Shown here: positions 1 to 6,348 of the stretch, in pieces
Layout: every line of letters begins with the position of its first letter
Position numbering within the stretch: the stretch's first letter is position 1
DNA from: Nitrospina sp.
Lineage (GTDB): Bacteria; Nitrospinota; Nitrospinia; Nitrospinales; VA-1
DNA: 9,252 nt
Assembly: GCA_018647025.1 (NCBI GenBank)
Contig: JABGTQ010000197.1
Location: 1-9,252 of the forward strand
Direction of reading: 5' to 3'
The notes under the pieces: model-generated
Told to the model about the DNA's origin: nothing
The model's database searches: none
Seen by the model: only the letters and a program-made list of their open reading frames with translations
Program-made: the position numbers and the translations under genes

Positions 1-105
1 GGTCGTCCGAGAGCTTTCTTGCGAAAGTTTGGTATGTGTCGAATATGTTTCCGGGGAAAAGCTTTGCTTGGCGAAATTCCGGGAGTTACTAAGTCCAGCT
101 GGTAG
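1..105 (+). CDS. rpsN: 30S ribosomal protein S14, zinc-binding type (3' end only)
   Basis: The last 34 codons of S14 are present, ending at a TAG stop; the 5' part lies off the left edge. S14 binds the head of the 30S subunit near the decoding region. The visible peptide begins [11 protein letters not shown], which in the short family members directly follows the first CxxC pair. It then carries the second pair, CRIC (visible residues 13 and 16), and ends in the conserved [11 protein letters not shown]. The CRIC motif marks the zinc-containing form of about 61 residues rather than the longer zinc-free form. The gene sits directly upstream of rpsH, its usual place in the spc operon. The stretch that normally reads ELALKGEIPG is [10 protein letters not shown] here, a minor change. 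Identification is firm; only the upstream extent is unknown. Confidence 0.95.
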   Translation, partial: GRPRAFLRKFGMCRICFRGKALLGEIPGVTKSSW

Positions 106-139
106 ACGGTTGGTTTAAGTTTAGGAGTTTAGCTTTATT

Positions 140-532
140 ATGATGACAGATCCTATAGCTGATTTATTTACACGCGTTCGAAATGGCCTTATGGTTCAAC
201 ATGATGCCGTAGAAATGCCGGGTTCTAAGATGAAAACCCGAATTGCTGAAATTTTAAAAGAAGAGGGTTTTATAAAAAATTTTAGAGTTCGCGAAGATGG
301 CAAGCAGGGAATTTTAAAATTGTATTTGAAATACCATAATGGTGATGCTGCGATTAGGGGTATTCGAAGGATAAGTAAGCCGGGCCGAAGAACTTATGTT
401 TCTTCAAGAGATATTCCTAAAGTTTTGAGTGGGCTTGGGATTGCAATTATAACCACTTCCTCTGGTGTTATGACAGATAAGCTCTGTCGAGAAAAAAGTG
501 TTGGAGGAGAGGTTCTTGGACATGTTTGGTGA
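140..532 (+). CDS. rpsH: 30S ribosomal protein S8
   Basis: S8 is a primary 16S rRNA-binding protein of the 30S platform and in many bacteria also represses spc-operon translation. The 130-residue product has the usual length. It shows the N-terminal DPIADLFTRVRN signature, a central RRISKPGRR motif and the C-terminal signature GVMTDKLCREKSVGGEVLGHVW split across residues 109-130. Two ATG codons lie in tandem (140 and 143). An AGGAG at 123-127 is 12 bases from the first and 15 from the second, so the first is preferred, though the second gives the commoner MTDPIAD start. It follows rpsN by 34 bases and precedes rplF by 15. No S8-binding helix typical of the E. coli rplE leader was identified here. 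Confidence 0.97.
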   Translation: MMTDPIADLFTRVRNGLMVQHDAVEMPGSKMKTRIAEILKEEGFIKNFRVREDGKQGILKLYLKYHNGDAAIRGIRRISKPGRRTYVSSRDIPKVLSGLGIAIITTSSGVMTDKLCREKSVGGEVLGHVW

Positions 533-547
533 TAGCGAAAGAGAGTT

Positions 548-1096
548 ATGTCAAGGATAGGTAAAAAGCCAATATCGATACCCGCGGGAATCGAGTGCAA
601 GTTAGATGGAATGACTTTGAAAGTTAAGGGACCAAGGGGTCAGCTTCAAGGAGATTTTCATCCGAATATGCAGATCGCGATTGATAACGATTTGATAACG
701 GTGAAGCGTCCTAGTGACGGCCGTATAGACCGATCCCTGCATGGATTGACGAGGACATTAATCAGCAACATGGTTATTGGAGTGAGTCAAGGTTTTTCAA
801 AAACCTTAAATATTGTTGGTGTGGGCTACAAAGTAGATCTAAAGGGAAAGGCTTTAAATCTAAGTCTCGGGTATTCTCATGCTGTAGACTATGCTCCCCC
901 TGAAGGTATAGAATTCGAAGTAGACAGTAAAAAAAATGTGATTGTTGTTAGAGGTGCTAGTAAGCAAGCGGTTGGCCAGGTTTCGGCGGAGATAAGAAAA
1001 TTAAGGCCGCCAGAACCGTATAAAGGTAAGGGTGTTATGTACGCAAACGAAAAAATCCGCAGAAAAGCAGGTAAAGCTGCGGCAAGTAAGGGATAA
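548..1096 (+). CDS. rplF: 50S ribosomal protein L6
   Basis: L6 lies at the base of the L7/L12 stalk near the sarcin-ricin loop. The 182-residue product has normal length and the two repeated alpha/beta domains of the family. It opens with SRIGKKPISIPAG and has a mid-protein GVGYK motif. It ends with the rRNA-contacting segment RPPEPYKGKGVMYANEKIRR and a short basic tail of AGKAAASKG. The start is the first ATG after rpsH; only a weak purine stretch (GAGAG at 541-545) precedes it, so translation may partly depend on coupling to rpsH. The next gene, rplR, begins 13 bases after the stop. Confidence 0.97.
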   Translation: MSRIGKKPISIPAGIECKLDGMTLKVKGPRGQLQGDFHPNMQIAIDNDLITVKRPSDGRIDRSLHGLTRTLISNMVIGVSQGFSKTLNIVGVGYKVDLKGKALNLSLGYSHAVDYAPPEGIEFEVDSKKNVIVVRGASKQAVGQVSAEIRKLRPPEPYKGKGVMYANEKIRRKAGKAAASKG

Positions 1097-1109
1097 ATTT
1101 AGGTTAAAG

Positions 1110-1475
1110 ATGAAAACTTCAGTTAGAGAAAGACTTAGAATAAATCGTAAGAGACGGGTTAAAAACCAAGTTCAAAGGAATAAGGAAAAACTTCGTCTAA
1201 CGGTATTTAGAAGTGCAAAGCATGTTTATGCACAGATTATTGATGATAAAGCGGGGAAAACTTTAGTTGCTGAGTCTACTATGTCACCAGCTTTTCGAGA
1301 AAAGATGAAAGGTGGGGGAAATTCTAAGGCTGCTACTTTAGTTGGAAATTTAATTGGCGAAAAAGCCATTCAGCAGGGAATTAAGAAAGTTTATTATGAC
1401 AGGAACGGATTTACATATGCTGGCCGTATTAAGGCTCTAGCTGATGGAGTTAGGGAAAAAGGAGTAAAGTTTTAA
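1110..1475 (+). CDS. rplR: 50S ribosomal protein L18
   Basis: L18 binds 5S rRNA and helps attach it to the 50S central protuberance. The 121-residue product has the expected length. It has a basic N-terminus (residues 1-30), the core beginning LRLTVFRSAKHVYAQIIDD, and the C-terminal GFTYAGRIKALADGVREKG that typifies the family. The open frame extends 26 codons further upstream to 1032, but that stretch overlaps rplF and encodes no L18-like sequence. ATG 1110, just after an AGGTTAAAG stretch, gives the canonical start. A 65-base gap to rpsE follows, one of the larger gaps inside the cluster. Confidence 0.96.
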   Translation: MKTSVRERLRINRKRRVKNQVQRNKEKLRLTVFRSAKHVYAQIIDDKAGKTLVAESTMSPAFREKMKGGGNSKAATLVGNLIGEKAIQQGIKKVYYDRNGFTYAGRIKALADGVREKGVKF

Positions 1476-1524
1476 ATTAACTGTGGTGTGGATTTTATTA
1501 TAAAGTTCAACTTAGCAGTATCTT

Positions 1525-1529
1525 GGAGG
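1525..1529 (+). promoter_or_regulatory. Shine-Dalgarno site that fixes the rpsE start
   Basis: The sequence GGAGG matches the anti-Shine-Dalgarno end of 16S rRNA. It overlaps the first codons of a longer open frame opening with TTG at 1523, so it cannot serve that codon. It lies 11 bases upstream of TTG 1541, which is therefore the likely rpsE start. Confidence 0.75.
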
Positions 1530-1540
1530 CGAGAAATTCA

Positions 1541-2041
1541 TTGCGAGAGCAAAGAGAAGATAGGAAAGATTTTGTTGATAAGGTTGTTAAAATACGCCGT
1601 GTGGCAAAAGTGGTAAAAGGAGGCAGAAGGTTTAGCTTTAGTGCCCTTGTTGTGGTGGGAGATAAAGAGGGGTCTGTTGGTTGGGGATTGGGAAAGGCTA
1701 ACGAAGTACCAGAAGCAATACGTAAGGGTGTCGAAAGAGCTAAACGGGATATGGTGCAGGTTTCGCTTGATGGCGGAACTATTCCACATGAAATTATAGG
1801 AGCTTATGGGGCAGGTCGCGTCCTTATGCGTCCTGCATCTAAAGGTACTGGTTTGATTGCAGGAGGTGCTGTCCGTGCCGTATTGGAAGCCGTTGGGGTT
1901 AGGGATGTGCTGACAAAGAGCTTGCGTACAAATAACGCAAATAATGTGGTTAAGGCTACCATCCAGGGGTTGGTTAACCTGAGGGACGTGAAATACTATG
2001 AGGCAGTAAGAGAGCAAAAAATAAAAACTAGTGATTTATGA
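1541..2041 (+). CDS. rpsE: 30S ribosomal protein S5 (TTG start)
   Basis: S5 takes part in mRNA entry, decoding fidelity and 30S assembly. From TTG 1541 the product has 166 residues, essentially the family length. Near the N-terminus it has [20 protein letters not shown], the start of the double-stranded-RNA-binding-like domain. It then has the [20 protein letters not shown] loop and the C-terminal domain with [19 protein letters not shown]. An alternative TTG at 1523 would add six residues (MEARNS) but lies on top of the GGAGG ribosome-binding site, so it is not preferred. In most bacteria rpmD (L30) follows; here the next gene is rplO, 19 bases downstream, with a mini-ORF spanning the gap. 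Confidence 0.95.
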   Translation: MREQREDRKDFVDKVVKIRRVAKVVKGGRRFSFSALVVVGDKEGSVGWGLGKANEVPEAIRKGVERAKRDMVQVSLDGGTIPHEIIGAYGAGRVLMRPASKGTGLIAGGAVRAVLEAVGVRDVLTKSLRTNNANNVVKATIQGLVNLRDVKYYEAVREQKIKTSDL

Positions 2042-2064
2042 ATAAAATTGTAAGTATATTATGA
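2038..2064 (+). other. Eight-codon mini-ORF bridging rpsE and rplO
   Basis: An ATG at 2038 overlaps the rpsE stop (ATGA, 2038-2041) and reads eight codons (MNKIVSIL). It ends at TGA 2062-2064, which overlaps the rplO start (ATGA, 2061-2064). It occupies exactly the slot where rpmD (L30) normally sits. The arrangement could pass terminating ribosomes from rpsE to rplO, which lacks a clear ribosome-binding site of its own. It could be a remnant of a deleted rpmD, or chance in a 19-base gap. Nothing in eight residues can identify a family. Confidence 0.3.
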
Positions 2065-2498
2065 AATTATCAGAATTAAAGGCGACTCCTGGAAGTCGTA
2101 AAGATAGAAAACGAATTGGCCGAGGTATTGGTTCTGGAACTGGGAAAACTTCAGGTAAGGGGCATAAAGGGCAGAAATCCCGGTCTGGCGGTAGCCCTCA
2201 TCCTTGGTTTGAAGGCGGCCAAATGCCTTTGTATAGAAGGTTGCCGAAGAGAGGGTTCACTAATATATTTAAAAAAGAGTACGAGATAGTTAATTTAGCT
2301 CAGTTAGCAAAGTTAGGGATTAAGGGTCTGATTACTCCAGAGATTTTGAGAGAAAAGGGAATAATTCACAAGGTAGATTTAGTGAAGATTTTAGGTGATG
2401 GTGAGTTGACGGAAGCGATCACAATACATGCGCAGAAATTTAGCCGATCAGCATTACAAAAAATCGAGAAGTCTGGTGGAAAGGTGGTAACTCTTTAA
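2061..2498 (+). CDS. rplO: 50S ribosomal protein L15
   Basis: L15 is a 23S rRNA-binding protein needed late in 50S assembly. The 145-residue product has family length. It shows the glycine- and lysine-rich N-terminal half that threads into r[23 protein letters not shown] at about residues 21-40, then the [17 protein letters not shown] motif at about 51-67. A globular C-terminal domain ends SGGKVVTL. No purine-rich Shine-Dalgarno lies close to ATG 2061 (the upstream bases are TAAGTATATT), so initiation may rely on coupling to upstream translation. Its TAA stop shares one base with the secY ATG (TAATG, 2496-2500). Confidence 0.96.
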   Translation: MKLSELKATPGSRKDRKRIGRGIGSGTGKTSGKGHKGQKSRSGGSPHPWFEGGQMPLYRRLPKRGFTNIFKKEYEIVNLAQLAKLGIKGLITPEILREKGIIHKVDLVKILGDGELTEAITIHAQKFSRSALQKIEKSGGKVVTL

Positions 2499-3814
2499 TG
2501 GCTGGAGCTGCTGCGTTTGGAAATGTTTTTAGAATCCCAGAGCTTAAAAAGAAAGTTCTTTTTACCTTGGGAGTCTTGGTGGTATATCGAATAGGTGCTC
2601 ATATTCCTACGCCGGGAATAGACTCAGTTGCCCTGGCTGAAGTTATGGATCGCATGACAGGGACTATCATGGGATTTTTTGATATGTTTTCTGGGGGAGC
2701 TCTCAGTAGGCTGACAATTTTTGCATTGGGAATCATGCCCTATATTAGTGCTTCCATTATTCTTCAATTGATGACAATGGTATCCCCTTACTTGGCGAGG
2801 CTTAAAAAGGAGGGGGAGCAGGGACAAAAAAAAATCACACAATACACGCGTTATGGAACTATTGTTTTGAGTTTAGTTCAAAGTTCAGGGATTGCTGTTG
2901 GATTAGAAGCGATGAAAAGCCCTTCAGGGAATGCGCTCGTTCCTGGGCCTGGCTGGTCGTTTCGCGTGATGACTGTCTTGACGTTGACTGCTGGAACAGC
3001 CTTTCTTATGTGGCTTGGTGAACAGATTACCGAGCGGGGAATTGGTAACGGGATATCTTTAATAATTTTTGCTGGTATTGTAGCAGGGACGCCATCCGCA
3101 ATTTTCCAGTCTATGGACTTAATGGGAACAGGAGAGTTATCTGTGTTTCTAATGTTGTTTTTGTTGGTATTTATGGCAGCTGTTGTTGGTGCTATCGTAT
3201 TTACTGAAGGTGGTCAAAGACGGATTTCTATACAGTATGCTAAGCGTGTGGTGGGTCGAAAAATGTATGGAGGGCAAAGTACCCATTTGCCGCTAAAGGT
3301 AAATACTTCAGGGGTAATACCGCCAATATTTGCGTCCTCTATTATAATGTTTCCGGCTACCATAGCTCAATTCACTACTCATCCGTGGATGCAAAATGTT
3401 TCAGCGATGCTGACACCTGGAACGATTGTTTATAGTTTAATTTTTATTGGGGCTATATTTTTCTTTTGTTATTTTTATACGGCAGTTATTTTTAATCCGG
3501 TTGATGTGGCAGACAATATGAAGAAGCATGGAGGTTTTGTCTCTGGTATTAGACCTGGCCCGAAGACCTCTCAATATATTGATGCAATTTTATCAAAAAT
3601 AACTTTTTATGGGGCAATATATCTATCCCTAGTCTGCATTTTGCCAGATTACTTGATCAAGTATATTAATATTCCGTTTTACTTTGGTGGAACCAGCCTC
3701 TTAATTGTGGTAGGTGTGTCCTTGGATACAATGCAGCAGATAGAGTCGCATATGGTGATGAGAAACTATGACGGGTTTATGAAAAAAGGCAAGCTCAAAG
3801 GACGACGGGGTTGA
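2498..3814 (+). CDS. secY: Preprotein translocase channel subunit SecY
   Basis: SecY forms the inner-membrane channel of the Sec translocon, acting with SecE, SecG and SecA or the ribosome. The product has 438 residues, normal for the family. Ten hydrophobic segments can be placed, roughly at 18-36, 72-94, 118-138, 155-173, 183-203, 214-236, 270-292, 308-332, 366-388 and 396-412. The plug region is at about 57-72 (FFDMFSGGALSR). Conserved stretches include GEQITERGIGNGISLI (174-189), PLKVNTSGVIPPIFASS (265-281) and NPVDVADNMKKHGGF (333-347). ATG 2498 overlaps the rplO stop and is served by AAGGTGG at 2481-2487. A run of nine adenines (2826-2834) encodes the loop between the second and third segments. 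adk starts three bases after the stop. Confidence 0.98.
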   Translation: MAGAAAFGNVFRIPELKKKVLFTLGVLVVYRIGAHIPTPGIDSVALAEVMDRMTGTIMGFFDMFSGGALSRLTIFALGIMPYISASIILQLMTMVSPYLARLKKEGEQGQKKITQYTRYGTIVLSLVQSSGIAVGLEAMKSPSGNALVPGPGWSFRVMTVLTLTAGTAFLMWLGEQITERGIGNGISLIIFAGIVAGTPSAIFQSMDLMGTGELSVFLMLFLLVFMAAVVGAIVFTEGGQRRISIQYAKRVVGRKMYGGQSTHLPLKVNTSGVIPPIFASSIIMFPATIAQFTTHPWMQNVSAMLTPGTIVYSLIFIGAIFFFCYFYTAVIFNPVDVADNMKKHGGFVSGIRPGPKTSQYIDAILSKITFYGAIYLSLVCILPDYLIKYINIPFYFGGTSLLIVVGVSLDTMQQIESHMVMRNYDGFMKKGKLKGRRG

Positions 3815-3817
3815 TTT

Positions 3818-4459
3818 GTGATATTTATCCTGCTCGGTCCCCCGGGAGCAGGCAAAGGAACTCAAGCTAAAATGTTAGAAGAAAAACTAAGGAGGCCGCA
3901 AATTTCCACAGGAAATATTCTCAGAAAATCGATTCAGAGTGGTAGCGAGCTAGGTAATAAGGCGAAGGTATTTATGAATTCTGGTAGACTGGTGCAAGAT
4001 GATATCGTTATCGGATTGATTAAGGAGCGGATTGTGGAGGACGATTGCCAATCGGGCTTTATCCTTGACGGGTTTCCTAGAACGATAGTTCAGGCTGAAA
4101 GATTAACAGAAACTTTAGGCGAAATGAATTTGTCGATAGATGCAGTGATTGACTTTGAGGTTGATAGTGAGGAATTAATAAATCGACTTTCAGGGCGCAG
4201 TACTTGTCTTACCTGTGGCGCTATGTTTCACAAGGAATCATGCCCCCCTTTAAAAGATAGTGTTTGTGATGATTGTGGGGGGGAACTTTCCCAACGAGAA
4301 GATGACAAGGAAATAACTATCAAGAAGCGATTAGATGTTTACGAGGATGAAACAGCTCCTCTCAAGGAGTATTATAGAAAACAAGGTAATTTAAAAACAG
4401 TTCAAGGTCGCGGAACGGTTCAGGAGATTTTTTCCAAAGTTTGCGCTATGGTGTCTTAA
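3818..4459 (+). CDS. adk: Adenylate kinase with four-cysteine zinc lid (GTG start)
   Basis: This cytoplasmic enzyme interconverts ATP plus AMP and two ADP. The 213-residue product has the P-loop GPPGAGKGT (residues 7-15), the AMP-site stretch QISTGNILR (28-36), the DGFPRT motif (84-89) and arginines at 123, 127, 160 and 171 expected around the phosphates. The lid domain is the long form with paired cysteines C130/C133 and C150/C153, the pattern that binds structural zinc in family members from many bacteria. One oddity: the residue equivalent to E. coli Asp33, normally part of ISTGD and linked to the magnesium water shell, is Asn here (codon AAT); Asp84 is retained. The GTG start is three bases after the secY stop with only GGGG upstream, so coupling to secY is likely. 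Confidence 0.96.
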   Translation: MIFILLGPPGAGKGTQAKMLEEKLRRPQISTGNILRKSIQSGSELGNKAKVFMNSGRLVQDDIVIGLIKERIVEDDCQSGFILDGFPRTIVQAERLTETLGEMNLSIDAVIDFEVDSEELINRLSGRSTCLTCGAMFHKESCPPLKDSVCDDCGGELSQREDDKEITIKKRLDVYEDETAPLKEYYRKQGNLKTVQGRGTVQEIFSKVCAMVS

Positions 4460-4461
4460 AT

Positions 4462-4680
4462 ATGGCGAAGGAAGAATCGATAGAGGTTGAGGGTACTATT
4501 CTAGAGCCGCTTCCTAACGCAATGTTTAGGGTAGAGCTTGATAATGGGCATAAAATCTTGGCACATGTTTCGGGGAAAATGAGAATGCATTTTATTCGAA
4601 TACTTGTCGGAGATAAAGTTAAAGTTCAGCTTTCGCCGTATGACTTGACCCGAGGGCGAATCACTTATAGATATAAGTAG
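4462..4680 (+). CDS. infA: Translation initiation factor IF-1
   Basis: IF-1 binds the 30S A site during initiation. The 72-residue product matches the family length exactly and forms a single OB-fold. It opens [19 protein letters not shown], continues with [20 protein letters not shown] and ends [10 protein letters not shown]. An in-frame TTG seven codons upstream (4441) lies inside adk and would add non-family residues, so ATG 4462 is chosen. It begins two bases after the adk stop and no Shine-Dalgarno is obvious, again pointing to coupling. In many operons map lies between adk and infA; it is absent here. Confidence 0.96.
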   Translation: MAKEESIEVEGTILEPLPNAMFRVELDNGHKILAHVSGKMRMHFIRILVGDKVKVQLSPYDLTRGRITYRYK

Positions 4681-4689
4681 AGAGAAACT

Positions 4690-4803
4690 ATGAAAGTTAG
4701 ATCATCAGTAAAGCCGATTTGTAAAAAATGTAAGGTTATACGTCGAAAGGGAGTAGTTCGGGTAATTTGTGAGAACCCCAAGCATAAACAAAAACAGGGA
4801 TAG
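4690..4803 (+). CDS. rpmJ: 50S ribosomal protein L36, zinc-binding type
   Basis: L36 is the smallest ribosomal protein, a zinc ribbon that sits on domain VI and nearby helices of 23S rRNA. The 37-codon gene encodes [20 protein letters not shown], then [17 protein letters not shown], the typical full-length form. The zinc ligands C11, C14, C27 and H32 are all present (CxxC, then CxxxxH), so this is the zinc-containing version. It starts nine bases after infA and is followed by rpsM after 30 bases, the usual order. Confidence 0.96.
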   Translation: MKVRSSVKPICKKCKVIRRKGVVRVICENPKHKQKQG

Positions 4804-4833
4804 GTACACTCTGTAGATTTAAAAGGAGAAATT

Positions 4834-5205
4834 GTGGGACGCATATCGGGTATAGATATTCCAAGAGATAAAAGAGCTGTAATTGCGCTTACCTATGTTT
4901 TTGGAATCGGGAAGGCTTCATCTATTAAGATTCTTGGGGAAGCTAAGGTTGATGAAAATTCTCGTGTAAAAGATCTTACTGAGGATGAGATTTCTCGAAT
5001 AAGAGCGATTGTAGATAAAAAATATGAAGTCGAGGGTGATCTTCGTCGTGCAGTTAGTTTAAATATAAAACGATTGACAGATATAGGGTCGTATCGTGGA
5101 ATACGCCATCGTAAAGGGTTGCCCGTTCGTGGCCAACGAACGCATACCAATGCGAGATGTCGGAAGGGTCCAAAAAAAACAGTAGGCGCTCGAACTAAAA
5201 AATAA
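4834..5205 (+). CDS. rpsM: 30S ribosomal protein S13 (GTG start)
   Basis: S13 lies in the 30S head, makes intersubunit bridges with the 50S and contacts the P-site tRNA through its C-terminal tail. The 123-residue product is typical. It starts [13 protein letters not shown], has the helix-turn-helix motif [10 protein letters not shown] (residues 22-31), the segment [20 protein letters not shown] (about 87-106) and a basic tail ending [10 protein letters not shown]. The GTG at 4834 is served by a strong AAGGAG at 4823-4828. The 30-base gap after rpmJ leaves no room for the S4-responsive pseudoknot known from the E. coli alpha operon. Confidence 0.96.
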   Translation: MGRISGIDIPRDKRAVIALTYVFGIGKASSIKILGEAKVDENSRVKDLTEDEISRIRAIVDKKYEVEGDLRRAVSLNIKRLTDIGSYRGIRHRKGLPVRGQRTHTNARCRKGPKKTVGARTKK

Positions 5206-5220
5206 AAAGGAAAGTTAATT

Positions 5221-5616
5221 ATGGCGGCAGAGAAAGAAAAAAAGGTTGGGAAAAAAAGGAACAAAAATGCTCCTGAACTTGGGGTGGCCCATATACAGGC
5301 AACATTCAATAATACAATTGTTACGATTGCTGATTTGTCCGGTAATGTAATTTCTTGGTCGAGCGCGGGAGCTCAAGGTTTCAAAGGTTCAAGAAAAAGC
5401 ACTCCTTTTGCTGCTCAGGTTGCGGCAGAAAAGGCAGGAATCAAAGCACGAGATATGGGAATGAAAAAGCTGGAGGTTTGTGTTAGGGGACCTGGTCCTG
5501 GGAGAGAGTCAGCTATTCGTTCACTGTCTAATATAGGAATGGAAGTTACGGTTATTCGAGATAAAACTCCAATGCCTCATAACGGTTGTCGCCCACGGAA
5601 GCGGAGGCGAGTTTAA
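5221..5616 (+). CDS. rpsK: 30S ribosomal protein S11
   Basis: S11 forms part of the 30S platform and lines the mRNA exit channel with S7. The 131-residue product has a lysine-rich N-terminal extension (residues 1-18), then the core with [19 protein letters not shown] and [19 protein letters not shown]. It has [13 protein letters not shown] and the C-terminal [13 protein letters not shown]. The Asn-Gly in PHNG corresponds to the site that becomes isoaspartate in E. coli S11. The family's usual DVTP just before it reads DKTP here, and CRPPK reads CRPRK, two extra basic residues near rRNA. AAGGA at 5207-5211 precedes the ATG by nine bases. Confidence 0.97.
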   Translation: MAAEKEKKVGKKRNKNAPELGVAHIQATFNNTIVTIADLSGNVISWSSAGAQGFKGSRKSTPFAAQVAAEKAGIKARDMGMKKLEVCVRGPGPGRESAIRSLSNIGMEVTVIRDKTPMPHNGCRPRKRRRV

Positions 5617-5632
5617 TGTCAATCCTTAACAT

Positions 5633-5638
5633 AGGAGA
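5633..5638 (+). promoter_or_regulatory. Shine-Dalgarno site for the TTG start of rpsD
   Basis: AGGAGA lies eight bases upstream of TTG 5647. It supports this non-ATG codon as the rpsD start; the peptide from there (MARYTG) matches the family N-terminus. Confidence 0.8.
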
Positions 5639-5646
5639 ATGGTAAC

Positions 5647-6273
5647 TTGGCAAGATACACGGGATCTGTTTGTCGTTTGTGCCGTCGAGAGGGCATGAAA
5701 TTATATTTAAAAGGCTATAGATGTGAAACTGCGAAATGCGCTATTGAGAAAAGAGGATATGCCCCTGGTCAACATGGACAAGGCCGAAAAAAATTCTCTG
5801 AATACGGTATTCAGTTGCGTGAAAAGCAAAAAGTTAAAAGAATTTATGGGTTGCTAGAAAAGCCTTTCCGAGCATACTTTGCTAAAGCAGAACGGAAAAA
5901 GGGTGTTGCAGGTGAAAACCTTCTACAAACTCTTGAGCTTCGTTTGGATAATGTAATTTATAGAATGGGTTTGGCCTCATCAAGAAATGCTGCTCGACAA
6001 TTGGTTCGGCATAATCACTTCACTGTAAATGGAAAGAGAGTTAATATTGCCTCTTATATTTTAAGTAAGGGCGATGAAATAGCGCCGGCTGAGAAAAAAA
6101 TAGAAAATTTTCCTATAAAGACAGCATTGCAAAATATGAAAGATAAGAATCAGCCTCATTGGTTGGCGTTCGATGTGGAGACAAAGAAAGGAATTGTACA
6201 AGATTTACCTACAAGAGAAGATATTACTATTCCAATTCAGGAACAATTAATAGTTGAACTTTATTCTCGATGA
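5647..6273 (+). CDS. rpsD: 30S ribosomal protein S4, zinc-binding type (TTG start)
   Basis: S4 nucleates 30S assembly by binding the 5' domain of 16S rRNA and takes part in decoding accuracy. The 208-residue product has the family length. Cysteines C9, C12, C26 and C31 in the N-terminal domain form the zinc site seen in one of the two S4 types. The body follows with GYAPGQHGQ, then the S4 RNA-binding fold around residues 97-160 ([20 protein letters not shown], then [19 protein letters not shown]). The C-terminus is QLIVELYSR. The TTG start has a good ribosome-binding site. A 75-base gap to rpoA follows; no S4-binding structure was recognised there. Confidence 0.97.
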   Translation: MARYTGSVCRLCRREGMKLYLKGYRCETAKCAIEKRGYAPGQHGQGRKKFSEYGIQLREKQKVKRIYGLLEKPFRAYFAKAERKKGVAGENLLQTLELRLDNVIYRMGLASSRNAARQLVRHNHFTVNGKRVNIASYILSKGDEIAPAEKKIENFPIKTALQNMKDKNQPHWLAFDVETKKGIVQDLPTREDITIPIQEQLIVELYSR

Positions 6274-6339
6274 CGTTGTCGCCAAAGTTCTTAAAAAATA
6301 TTAAAAACATAGATTTGGTACTAATTGACCAGAAAAATT

Positions 6340-6344
6340 GGAGG
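6340..6344 (+). promoter_or_regulatory. Shine-Dalgarno site that fixes the rpoA start
   Basis: GGAGG lies four bases before ATG 6349. The open frame runs eight codons further upstream to TTG 6325, but the GGAGG falls inside that stretch and TTG 6325 has no site of its own, so ATG 6349 is preferred. Confidence 0.75.
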
Positions 6345-6348
6345 CTAT

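Noticed and set aside
1032..1109. N-terminal extension of rplR by 26 codons
   Set aside because: It lies inside rplF in another frame, resembles no L18 sequence, and ATG 1110 gives the family N-terminus.
1477..1503. Promoter-like boxes (TTAACT and TTATAA) in the rplR-rpsE gap
   Set aside because: The spacer is only 15 bases and both boxes are imperfect, so the match is not better than expected in AT-rich DNA.
1538..2017. 159-codon open frame on the - strand opposite rpsE
   Set aside because: It is a shadow of rpsE; the + strand protein is an unmistakable S5 and the antisense peptide has no recognisable domain.
4893..5309. 138-codon open frame on the - strand across rpsM and rpsK
   Set aside because: It spans two well-identified ribosomal genes and their gap; composition is that of an antisense shadow.
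6274..6348. Possible regulatory hairpin in the rpsD-rpoA gap (CCAAA and TTTGG)
   Set aside because: Five base pairs closing a loop of about 25 bases is not convincing, and no S4-binding fold could be drawn.
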